Assembly (NCBI GenBank): GCA_963513935.1
Contig: OY740769.1
Location: 40,265,120 to 40,329,119 of the forward strand
Direction: 5' to 3'
Length of the DNA stretch: 64,000 bases
Source: Aphrophora alni
Taxonomy: Eukaryota > Arthropoda > Insecta > Hemiptera > Aphrophoridae
Position numbers and translations under genes: made by a program. A model generated the notes under the pieces. The model did not search any database. It had not been told where the DNA came from and worked only from the letters and a program-made list of their open reading frames with translations. Below are positions 14,011-25,200 of this stretch, one piece after another (position 1 is the stretch's first letter; each line of letters opens with the position of its first letter).

Positions 14011-14449
14011 TATAGAGTAATGGATGTTCCCAGTAAATCAAGGAGCTTAACTTTATTTTACTTTGTAAGGTATAAACAAAAATTAATATTAATTTTGAAA
14101 ACAAGTAATATATTTCACTTTTTTAAAGAAAATATAAACAACATGTACATCAACTAGTTTTAAAATCTAAATTCCCATTTGGTCTAAATCATAAATAATT
14201 CAAGTTTTCTTTAATTTTTGTTGGCGATTAAACAAATATCGGCTTCGTGACAATGACTGTTTAATTGTTTTAAACTTAATTTTCTTCTCCTATAGGCTAC
14301 TTACTTTTTACCTTAGAAAGAGGTTTGACAAACAACACACCAAAATCTCTTTTTTCATCTCAGAGTAAGTACACTCAGGTCACACAGCAAGCAATGCACC
14401 AACACGAAAGTACGGGAATTTCATTTGCTACCCTCGTAAACAAATACAA

Positions 14450-14586
14450 CCGAAGTCACATCGAAATTCTCTCTTTCATCTTTCTTAACAAATATTTCTT
14501 GACCAACTCTTGTTATTTTCTGACCCTGAGGACTAAGAGTCTTATTTTATGTCCTTTTCTTCTTTTTTATAGGACGATAGGTCCTT
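14450..14586 (+). repeat. Dispersed repeat family A, copy 1
   Basis: Carries CTTGACCAACTCTTGTTATT, then TCTGACCCTGA and a T-rich stretch ending TATAGGACGAT. Related copies lie at 38780-38900 and 42255-42425 (+) and at 23865-24100 and 39855-40080 (-). No coding content. It may be a SINE or the 3' tail of a larger element. Confidence 0.65.
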
Positions 14587-15087
14587 GAATTTGCATTTAA
14601 ACTACAACGAAAAATAAACAAATACATATAATTTAGGTAATGACCAACTGCTAAAAGACTCTCAAACAGCCGCCATTTTTTCATATTACACATTCAACTA
14701 TTACTTAACCTACATACTTTGAGTGAAAGTCACTAAAATTCCTACCACAAGAGTAACTGCGACAGATTCTTGTCTGATTTTTAGGTTATGTTTTTTTATT
14801 GTTTTAGTAATAACTCTCTTATTCTTTATCGCTTGGATATTATTGTATGGCAATTTTAAAGTCGGACAAATTGAGTAAAAAAGTTATCTTCAAAAAATAT
14901 TTGATTAAAATTGAAAATAGGGCTGCCTCATTGTATAACTGGTTGTTGTAGTAAACAAACTTATCCCATAACCGAGCAAACATACAAATTTTAAGCAGAA
15001 CTTGACACAAATTGCAACATTTGTAAATATTAAACTGTAAAAATTAAACATTTATATAAGTAGGAAATCTAATACAAGTATATATGT

Positions 15088-15415
15088 ACAGGGTGTTAAA
15101 AAAAAAACCTCTCAGGATTTTGGGATATGATTCCTCATACAAAATGGAAGAATAAAGTTCATACGAAGGTATGTGCTAAAACGTTTAGTTTTCCGTCTGT
15201 CTGTATTTGTTTTTTACTTAATACGTTATATCTTAGGAACCTCTGAAGACATCAACTTCAATTTTAAAACATGTATTACAACGAATAAAACCCATTTTGG
15301 TATGGAATATCAAGTTTATACTTTGTACCATTTCAAAATGGCGGCTATTTAAAATTTCTAAATCTCAATATCTCAAATTCCGTAAATTTTACGAAATATA
15401 TAGCCTATATATATA
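15088..15415. repeat. Remnant with one transposon end and 'AAAATGGCGGC' motif
   Basis: Begins TACAGGGTGTTAAAAAAAAA, a typical miniature-element terminus, and contains CAAAATGGCGGC at about 15334. The matching right end was not found. The same motif family (usually near GATGGCGGCC) recurs at 8458, 13260, 22578, 22778, 23325, 50110 and 52663. Confidence 0.4.
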
Positions 15416-15417
15416 TA

Positions 15418-15780
15418 CCGGGTGTTCAAAAAGTCTGGAAACCCCTTAATATTTATTTTATTAATAAACGCAGAGCAATGAAACTCTAGGATTACGTCCT
15501 CACTGTAGTTACCGACTTTTTGCTCATTTTAACTGTCTTTTTTCACTTTGGGGGGACGTCCTGTGGAGGAAGTCTAAAAAATCTTAAATGTAAGCATAGG
15601 TCGAATTATACCTCATTTTAAAGGTCTTTGTTAGAGGAACACATTGCCGCAATCCCGACTGAAAAGGGACCATTCGTTTTCAAAAGTAACTACAGTGAGG
15701 ACTTAATCCTAGAGTTTCATTGTTCTGCGTTTGTTAATAAAATTAATATTAAGGGGTTTCCAGACTTTTTGAACACCCGG
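15418..15780. mobile_element. 363-bp MITE with about 97-bp inverted repeats and TA target site
   Basis: Starts CCGGGTGTTCAAAAAGTCTG and ends with its complement, flanked by TA. The arms continue through AATGAAACTCTAGGATTA to about the CACTGTAGTTAC motif with only a few mismatches. High arm identity suggests a relatively recent insertion. It encodes no transposase. TA targets and CCGGGTGTTC-type ends fit the Tc1/mariner superfamily. Confidence 0.85.
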
Positions 15781-17555
15781 TATATGACAAACAAAACAGC
15801 TTTTTTGTATTTTATTCTATAAGTCAAAGGATAACTCAGTTATTGAAAAAAACCACTTAACTTGAACATTTTTGAACTCTAATACTTTTAAAAAAAATAA
15901 TAATAAAAACCATTACTCTGAATTGAATAAAAAAAATCAAATGTGACCCTTAACTATTTCAAAATAGCGCCTATTTAATTTTCTTCGTGCTAAATATCTC
16001 GAAACTTATACAGAAATAAACAAATGTAAATTTTATTCATTAAAGAAATTAATCACACTACCAACTTTACTGTATGTTTGAAATAGGTAACAGTATTATG
16101 TATGAAAACCTATGACAGAGCTACCATGACATTGAACAAAAATAATAATTTCTTACAATACTTACAAAAACCATATTTAGTAAGGGGGCCTAAATAATAG
16201 GAAATCAATTTTGTTTCTTCGTATTGACCTAAACCCTTTGAACTTCTTCGTGTGGGATTTCATTTTTTTACATGCATCGAAATATTTGATCAAAAAATGT
16301 CTTTTTAGCTTTTAACCAAGTCTGAGACACTGACAAAAGCGAAGCGAGTGAAAACTTGTTAATAGGCCATCTCGACGCCAAAATAAGCGGAGGTCAAAAA
16401 TCTTTTCACTATTTAAAATTTTTTTTTTTTTTTAAATCAAAGTGTAAAGCATAAAAGGGTCTGCTGGAACCAACTGAACTGGTGTCCGTTGGCATATAGG
16501 ATCAGTTATTTTTATAAAGTTGAAATCTTTTAAGCAACAACCATGTGAAATTATAAGAGAAATCAATAAAAATCCATTTATAAATAGCTTTTGAATTCTT
16601 TGTCTCACATCTCACAAAGCTATACGCTACCCACTTCTCATTGTCTAGTTAAATTAAGTTCTATTCGTTATATAAATAACAATACCATATTATTTTGCAC
16701 TTCAATATAATTTAAAAAGCAAAATTAGGAATATCTGTGCTCAAGTTAGGGAGGGGGTGGGGTGATATCTGACATTTTAAATTTAGCATAGTGCCAACAT
16801 ACTGTAATATTACTCATAGTTTTTGTCCATTGACTGCTCCAAGTTAATTTTATTGTTTTTGTTTTTTTACCGTTATATTTTCCTATATGGGGTTACAATA
16901 TAAAGAATAAAATACAATGTTTGAAATCTATATTTATTGTCTTGTCTGTGTAGACTGGTTGCGACTTACAGACAGACAGACACGCGCGTGAAATTTAAGC
17001 CCTTGGTTTACTTTAGGACCCTAAAAATGTAAATATGACTAAATCATAATAACAAGGGAGAAATTTATGACTGAAAAGTTTAGATGTGGAATAAAAACCA
17101 AGAAAGGAATTTAGTAAGTCATGACAATACTGTCACTCAAATTAAAACATTTTATATTTAATAAATTCTCTACGACGCCATATCCCGTTTTAAATAACAT
17201 AGACTAGAGTGGATAGCTTCTAAGTAAATATATAACTATTAGATAAGCAATTGATTTTATGTAATTGCAACTTAACTGCTGTGTCAAATGTTAAAACAGT
17301 TCTCAAAACTGCGAGTTAATAGAAGTTGAATCAATCTGAACTATTGACTCAGGTTTTAAAAAGCCGGTTTCATCAAAATATAGTTTTAATTAAGTGAAAA
17401 ATACAACAACAAAATGTATTACGATGATATGTAAATTATTGTTTTCTAAACGCCATTTTAATTTGTTGCTCCAAATATTACGATTTCCAATAATTATTTC
17501 ACATTTTATTAAAATCATTTTGAGAAAATCGTTTTTCCTTCTTATGGTAGCTAGG
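15781..17555. other. AT-rich repeats and unique sequence, no gene
   Basis: Contains a GCGAAGCGAGTGAAAACTTG motif near 16338, similar to one in repeat family C at about 45472, and a short ACAGACAGACAGACACGCGC run near 16965. No supported coding region. Confidence 0.35.
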
Positions 17556-17925
17556 TTCAGTAACATTTCGTCCCGCTGCCAATTTCCTAGAAAAAAGAGA
17601 CATTTCGTCCCGCTCGAAAAATTTGTATATTTTACTTGTTAGTAAGATAATATATTTCTTTTTTTTTTTCCCCGTTGGGGAGACAAAATTTAATATGAAA
17701 AGTATTTTATCTAGTTTTACCAAATTCGATAAAAAAATTTTCATACGAGAAGTGTTATTACTATTAACATATTTTAAAATTTGTAAAAACAATTATTTTT
17801 TATATTATATTATATTATAACCTAACCTAACCTAACCTAGCGTATGTGCCAGGACGAGATGTTAATAGCGGGCAAGTAGAGAGTTCATCCCCAACCCCAC
17901 GCTGTTGGAATCGGGACGAGATGTT
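17556..17925. repeat. Element bounded by inverted GTAACATTTCGTCCCG-type motifs
   Basis: The left motif GTAACATTTCGTCCCGCTGC (about 17558) is mirrored at about 17906-17926 (CGGGACGAGATGTTAC). A second, inner pair lies at about 17601 and 17853. The inverted arrangement suggests a small foldback element that now also contains a poly(T) run and the CCTAA run described separately. Confidence 0.5.
17817..17839. repeat. Interstitial telomere-like run (CCTAA)4
   Basis: Four head-to-tail copies of CCTAA, the complement of the insect telomere unit TTAGG. It is too short to be a telomere and is embedded in other repeats. Confidence 0.6.
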
Positions 17926-18552
17926 ACGACACTGGTAGCTATATCCAAATTTTGTATTATCGAAAAATCGACAAATGTCTCGAGATATGTCCACATACCA
18001 AATTTGATCAAACCGGTCGTCTTGGTCGGGTTTAAACATTTCCCAAACGACTGACAGATATCATTTCGAAAACAAGTTTAAGATTCAGAAGACCTTGAAA
18101 CGTAACGCGAAACCATCAATATTTTTGGTGCCCAATCACATTAACATTCTCTATGTGACAAAATAAACCTTGACAACCATTATTAAAGTTTTGGTTGTAA
18201 AAGACACCCTTTCTTTTCTGTGGTTATAGTTTTTTGTTGGATTTGTAACGAGCGCACCGGTAAACCCTTCACAATTAAGTTCTCACGAAAACCACTTAGA
18301 GTCAAAGCTAAATAGACACATTTAAATTGCGCATGCTTATGAACTAATCGTTCCCTACCTAATCTGTACATTTGAGATTTAGTGTTCAAGGGTTGGTAAA
18401 GGTAAGGCGTTGTGAGGGAAATTTTTAGTTGTTCAACCCCGTCGATCTGTTAATCTGTTCAGTTTTTCTCCCTCTCGCCATGCAATAACAGTTGTGTCAG
18501 ACGTCAGAGAACATTTATTTTAGACTTTCCTTTGGAACGAAAATCAATAAGT

Positions 18553-18611
18553 CAGTGTTAGTATGAAGTGTAGATAGAACTAACATAGCCTCAAAGGGAT
18601 TTTATACAAGG
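18553..18611 (+). promoter_or_regulatory. Candidate transcription start and 5' noncoding exon for the SDR gene
   Basis: A TCAGT initiator-like motif lies at about 18551-18555. About 55 nt later comes a donor-like TACAAG|gtatgt at 18611. Splicing from here to the acceptor at 22048 would place a short leader before the ATG at 22060. This is inference: the coding exon clearly begins after an acceptor, so a leader exon must exist, but this is only one plausible site. Confidence 0.25.
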
Positions 18612-20429
18612 TATGTGTAATTCGTATCACATATGAGTTATACATTAAGTGCCACCTTTATACTAATAAGAGTTCAATTGTGTGAGTAACTACAAGTGTT
18701 TATTAATTTCGATTACAACATTTTTCTAAATATAGAAATTCTACCATTAGTGAACTCTCCGCTGAGATTATGAAATGTTCAGATCTCATTCATAGAAGAA
18801 ATTTAATACCATTTTAGTTCAGTGTATATTTATTTAACTGTAGGCTATTAGTGATTGTTTTTGAGGTCGCAATTTTTTTGTCAGATTTTTCGAATTTCAA
18901 ATATAAATTCGGATTTAAAAAGAATTGGAGAAGTTCGTTAACCAAAAAAAATCGTCTTTAAATTTCAAAACGACGGCCGATTTTCAATTTTTCAAACACA
19001 GATCATTTTCACTCAAAGTCGTTCGTCACCGTTCTAAAAGTATCTCATTTTGTACAGCATCCAAAGATGATTAAAGGTGTTTTTTTATGATAAGAAACAA
19101 GAAAGTTATTATAAAAACAAAATTTCTAAAAATATAACCTTAAAATTATTTTTTTAAATCAAACAATAGCTCTAGTAATTGAAATTTTTGTTGATTTTTA
19201 TTCAAATGTAGGATGTTTTTCTAATTTTATTGTTGAATAGTGAAACAAAAAATGATGCAAATATTTAAAAATGGTTACGTAAAAACATCGGCCGTTTCAA
19301 CCAGTTTGTCGGTAGTTCTAGATGAGCCTTTATTAGATTGCTAATGGAAATCTACAATATACATTAATGACAAGAACTAAATTAACACAAATTTTGTATT
19401 ACGTTTGCTTTTTTTGTTTGTGCAACATCATACAACGTCCCAACTGAAAATCTACATCCAGTGATGCCCAAACTTATTTTCTATGATAGGAAAGTAAGAC
19501 AGTTGTAAAAACAAATAGGCCTAACCTCAAAATTAAAAAATCAGCAACTGTAATCGGAATTTCAATCAAATGTAGAATGTTAAAACTAGATTTTACTAAG
19601 CGTTGAAAATTGATAAAATAGTTGGAAATTTTTATAAAAAGGTTCAAATATTTAAAAACTATTAAATGGTTAGAAACTTTTTAGAAATGGTTGCAAAATG
19701 TGAAACAAAAAATAGTTACAAATATTCAAAGTAATGGTTGCAGAATATAAAAATATAATTATAAATAATTTCAAAATTCCAAAATAGCGGTGGATTGAAA
19801 CAGTTTTTTGATAGCTCTTTATTTAGGACCTTCATAAGCCTTCAATAATTCAAGATGTTATTTAACTCGAACTCGTTGTAAAGGTTCGACTTTACGAATC
19901 ATTGGGGAAGTTCAATAATAAAAAACAAAAACTTTATTAATACATTTTTTTTTAAAAAATGTATACACATTTATTTTCCTGGACTAACTTTCTACCAGTA
20001 GGTTATTGCTATACAATAGTTTATTATTTTCTGCACACAATTATGCCTAAATGTATAGTTATGATTAAAATCAAGAAAGTTATATACAAAAATGCATTTA
20101 AATTTTTTTTTTTTAAATAAATAAAAAAAAACACACAATACTGTTGAAGCAATGTGGGTTTAGCAGTCACATTTCGAAAGTTATTTGCATTAAGATGCCT
20201 AGGCGATCCAGTTTCAAAATCAGCATTCCAAATTTCAAACGATACCATCCATAACTTCACAGTTATTACGTTAAACGATGAAAAATGTTTTACCTTCCGT
20301 TTAAACTAACATCATTTTGTTTTTTTGACATGGTTTGTTTTTTGACAGTTATTTCTTAACCGTAATATTTTTTACTAACAATTTTGAACACGCGTTTGGG
20401 TCTTGAAGTTTCCATGTCATTAAAATTTG

Positions 20430-21010
20430 AACAAAGTTGGTAGAGTTGGTTTTGACAAATTCCATATTTTGTAACAGCCCAAATGGCCAGGAACTTCTTT
20501 ACTAATAACTCAGGAACTGGTATTATTGGAGAGATGGTTTTGTTTACAGCCTGACCATTCTCTGATAGGGTGTATCAGATTAGTAGACCCTTCTTTCTCG
20601 CACCCGAAGGGACGGACCGCCAGACAATGTCTGGGCGAGCTACCTGTCATTCAGCAAGACGCCACTACGATTTTTTACAAATTATAGAATTGTTTTGTTA
20701 CTATTATATTATCGGCATGTACATGAAATTACAAGAAAAATAAGTCCAAACTCGACATATATCTGTGCGAGAGAGAAGGGTCTACTAATCCGATACTGGC
20801 CAGACTATAGATCCATAGGGGCCTTAAGGCAGATTTTGAGAAAATCGTAATTTTGTGTTTTTTGTCAGCTGGCAATTACCCCCAAATTTTGGGTTACTGA
20901 AAAAATTGAAACAACGTCCCGAGTTATAAGTAAAATACGCCCACATATCAAATTTGATTGAAATCGGTCCACGCGTTATGTTGAGCACTGTACAGGTTAC
21001 TGACGGTCAT
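20430..21010 (+). repeat. Dispersed repeat family B, copy interrupted by a MITE
   Basis: The left part has CAGGAACTGGTATTATTGGA (20513). The right part has CACATATCAAATTTGATTG followed by GAAATCGGTCCACGCG and GAGCACTGTACAG. The same order is seen uninterrupted at 48150-48480. Other copies: 49150-49255 and 60400-60545 (left part only), and 17985-18060, 24180-24310 and 31640-31735 (right part only). Confidence 0.65.
20569..20801. mobile_element. About 233-bp MITE nested inside repeat family B
   Basis: Left end GTATCAGATTAGTAGACCCT continues to TCTTTCTCGCAC. The right end carries the complement, GTGCGAGAGAGAAGGGTCTA then CTAATCCGATAC. The interior is GC-richer (GGGACGGACCGCC...). Because it splits a repeat intact elsewhere, it inserted later. 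Exact borders and the target duplication are uncertain. Confidence 0.72.
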
Positions 21011-22059
21011 AATTCCCAAAACCACTTTTTGTACACAGGGAACCTCAAAAAGATCCGATAAAAACTCCGACATTGAATTTGGGACCTATCACATAACTTT
21101 TTCTATGAACAAGTAAAAACGCTTAAAATTGACAAAAAAATCTCTACGCCAAAATTCCTTTTTTGATGGGATTATATTTTGGTACTCAGTAACTTACATC
21201 AAGATTGACGCGTAAAAATATATTGAGCTTGCTATTCTTGAGCGAATAAATATATGTATATATATCGAAATTGAATCTAATGCATTTTTGTAGTCATAAC
21301 GTGAATCCGTTATTATGACTTTAAAAAATATTGAATCTAACCAAAAAAGTTAGAAATTGTTTGGCAAAACGGAAATAATTTAAATTGCTTTTTTTTAAAA
21401 CCCAAATAGGCTACTAATTGAAAATTTGGGATAATATGGGTAGAAGTTTTTATTTAAAAAAGTAAAACAAAGAAATTGAATAAATATTTAGCGCATAACC
21501 TCAAAAAAAATGTGAAAATTCGAAAAATCGTGATTTTTTTTTTAGAGTCTTATTCCAAATTTAATATTATAGACCACAAATAATACGTTTCAGTTTCTTC
21601 TTTCATTATTAAAATATAAAGTCTCTGATTATCTTTAATAGTATTAACAGATGTAAAAAGATCTAACTCAAAGACTTTTTAAAATTATTTTGTTTGATAA
21701 TGACAACTTATTCATAGAAACGCGTTGGATAAATTATACATTTTTACGAAATTTATACAAAAAGGTTTTTATAGATTAGCTTCAGTCATAATTTCGTTCA
21801 AAAAGTTTATTAGGTCAGCGCAAACTTTTAGAATTCAATATAAAATGATTTTTTTTCAAGGTCACACGTAGTAATTATAGTTTTGATATGAGGTGTGTAT
21901 TTTATTTTTATAATTAATTTTGCAGAAAGCTTGTTTTACTCTTTTGGTACTTCAGCTTATTGAGACTTTAATACAACAAATATAAATATTCACAAATGTT
22001 TTGTCATTCATTGATAGTTAGTTTTTTTAATCTGTTGTTTGTTTTCAGATTCCTTAATC

Positions 22060-22227
22060 ATGTCTGAGCCGGTAGTAGTAAATACTACAGAAAAAGTTAT
22101 CTATCTTCTAACTCTTTCCTTAAACACAATATGGTCAACAATTATGACTTTCTATTATATATTATTGGAGATCTATTATTTTTTTTCACCGAGACCTGCA
22201 AAATCTATTAAAGGCTGGCATGTATTG
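22060..22227 (+). CDS. SDR gene, coding exon 1 (start codon, membrane anchor)
   Basis: Encodes residues 1-56, from MSEPVVV to the first strand of the Rossmann fold (KGWHVL). The ATG follows the acceptor gttttcag ending at 22048. The donor is TTG|gtaaga, phase 0. The segment is strongly hydrophobic, rich in Leu, Ile, Tyr and Phe, and then basic and proline-containing (SPRPAKS), as expected for an anchor followed by the catalytic domain. Confidence 0.9.
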
Positions 22228-25200
22228 GTAAGACATACTAATATATTCTTATAATCTTTAATATATTAATTTTAATGTATTTCATTCTCAAAATGGAAAA
22301 AACAAATTTGTTTCGCCTAAAAGAACAACATCCATGTATGATGTATAGCGAGCAAAATAATCACTGTAGAAACTTGGTTGCAACTGAAACCCCACTATAT
22401 TCCACCAGAAGAATCTAAGGAAAATATATTTCTTTAAAACTATGTGCCTCAAAAGACATATTTTGGGAGTGAGGGTAATTTTAGAAGAAATTTCAAATGT
22501 AAACATGTTAGGTCAAGTGATACACCATTTCAAAAAACACATTTAAAAAAAAAATTATGACCTACTTCGACCCGTTTCAAGATGGCGGCCATAAACGTAC
22601 AAAATGTTTGCAATTTATTTACTTCCACTAAACGATATTATTTTCAAACAACAAAAATTTACTACTGTTCTATCATTTAAAATTAAATTTGTAGATCTTG
22701 AAGTATATCTAATTAAAGAGTTCTCAAAGCTCAACATTTTTTAAAAATTTTAAGTTTGGTCATATCTCAACCATTTCAAAATGGCGGAATGGATTTTAAG
22801 TATTTTATGTCCCCTTTTTTAATAAATTGGAAGCGTAAAGAAGAAACAAATAAATTGACATTAGTCAATATTATTCTTGATGTACAATTAGTAAATTCAA
22901 ATGGCGGGAAAAAACTTAATTTTACATTTTGTGTATGGTCTGGTTGAACTTTGTATTTAGAATGGTAGAAAGCATTTGGATCACCTTTAGAATTTTAAAG
23001 GTAAAGTAATAGATTGGTTTGGAATCGTATTTACACATGACATTTTCTATTTAATTTTAATTTCCTGAATTTAAGTTAAATATTGGTGTTATTTATTAAT
23101 AATTAGTTATTATTACTTTATTTATTTGCAATAGTATTCGATTTTCTTAAAAATTCCAGCATTTTGGAGATTACATAATAGCTTAAAAAATTAATTTCTC
23201 ATTTTTTGTTAGTAAATTAATACAAAAATATAAAAGTGTAAAATTCAGTTTTTTTGACTAATTTTAAATTTACAAGAATAACAAAAAATGGTGCATAAAA
23301 CTTCCAAAGTTCAATTTTATGGCTGCCATTTTGAAATCGTTGATACAAAAAATTTTCAATTTGAGACCCCGTTTAATTTGACATACCACACAACCTACAT
23401 TACTATTTAATTTTTTTTTTTAGATATGGGCTTTTTCAATTATCCGAAATTTTAAATATTTTGAAATGGTGGAAAACTTACAAAAAAAGTGACCAAAGTA
23501 CCTATTATTTGAAAGAGTATCTCATCAGCAATGTCTAATAGAATTTTTGGTATTTGAGAATAACTTCATTTATTGGTAGTAAATTAAATTGCAATAGCAA
23601 AATTGAGTACGTTTATGGGCGCCATTTGAAACTAGTCTCTACTCAAATTTATGCCTGACAAAAGAAATTTTTAATTTAATATTCTTATGTTACTTAGTTT
23701 TCCTCGTCAAGATTATTTCTTAAGGAAGATAAGAAATCTAACATTTATCAACATTTTGTGATTTTAAAAAAGACATTAATATAACTAGAGCTTATGTCCT
23801 TGTGCTATAAGCTAGTCTTAAGGGAAAATAGTAACGATTGATTTTTCCTTGTTTAAAGGCAAAAAATCACAAAGTCATCATCTTATAAAAAAAAAAGAAG
23901 ATAAAATAAAAACTTCTAGCCCTCAAATACTCTAATTATGTCAGGGTCGAAAAGAATAAGATTTGGTCAAGAAGGACCTAATATGAAAGATAAGAAACCT
24001 TAGATTACATGAAAAAAGGTGTACATACAGCTAGAGCCCTCGGGATTGCCAAGCCCGCACTAGCACACCGCATACTCACTAAAGTAAACCTTTGAGGGGG
24101 GGGGGTATTTTGATTGAAACTTAGTTTTAATGGCGGTTGTCAAGTTTCATTGAGTTTTGTTGGCCTTATGACAACTTTACCTAAATTTCAAGTTATTGAA
24201 AAAACACAAAAAGCGCCTTGAGATATAGCCAATATACGATCACATACCAAATTTTATCAAAATCTGTTATCTCGTTTGGATTGTAGAACACTGCACAGAC
24301 AACAGCCGAAAATATTCTTTAAAACTATTTTTTTCTTAATTTTCAATATTTGCAACTAAAATATACACAATGGTACTGTGAACACCACTACTCCTGTTAT
24401 TTATTAAAAAGTAATCGAGCCAGTTCCATAATTTATTTACACTCTATACAACTCTTCATAACATATTACATATATTATTGTAGGTTATTACCTATTTCTC
24501 TCTATAATTAGCTTGTTGTTCATTGTACTGTAAATTCCCATTCATTGTAATCCCTAATAACTTAATGTCAATATGTTATAATGCCAATGCAATTGAGCAT
24601 GTGTTTGTATAATTTTATTTTTTTCAGTCCTGTATATTTAAAGTGAAAGTATTGTTATGTGAATAAATTGATGTTATGGTTTTCATGGATGGTCGTATCC
24701 ATTTTAGGTCTCAATGAGTTCAAAAAGTTATTTTTATATAATTTTTGAACGTTGGTGTACAATGATTTATCGTAGTGTTCGAAATTGGTGTCTGGATATT
24801 TATTGGTTTCTAATTATAAACATAATTATATATAATCTACAATCTTGTTGAGCACTGTGGTGAAATTCACAATAATAATTTAAATTTGCCCCTAACCACA
24901 ATCACTGGAACTTAATAAAACACAATTATCTGATAGATTGTTCTTTATTAATTATATCCACTTAATGCCCTGATGTACATTTCGATAACATGGTTATCAT
25001 CATCGGAGGGTCTTGCTTATAAACTAAATCTAACCTTACATATCTATTACTAAAATAAAAATTGAAATGTATAATGAATAAAAAATTTTATTTTAGTAAT
25101 AGATATGTAAGGTTAGATTTAGTTTATAAGCAAGACCCTCCGATGATGATCACCATGTTATCGAAATGTACATCAGGGCATTAAGTGGATATAATTAATA

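Noticed and set aside
17817..17839. Chromosome end or true telomere
   Set aside because: Only four CCTAA units, with non-telomeric DNA on both sides.
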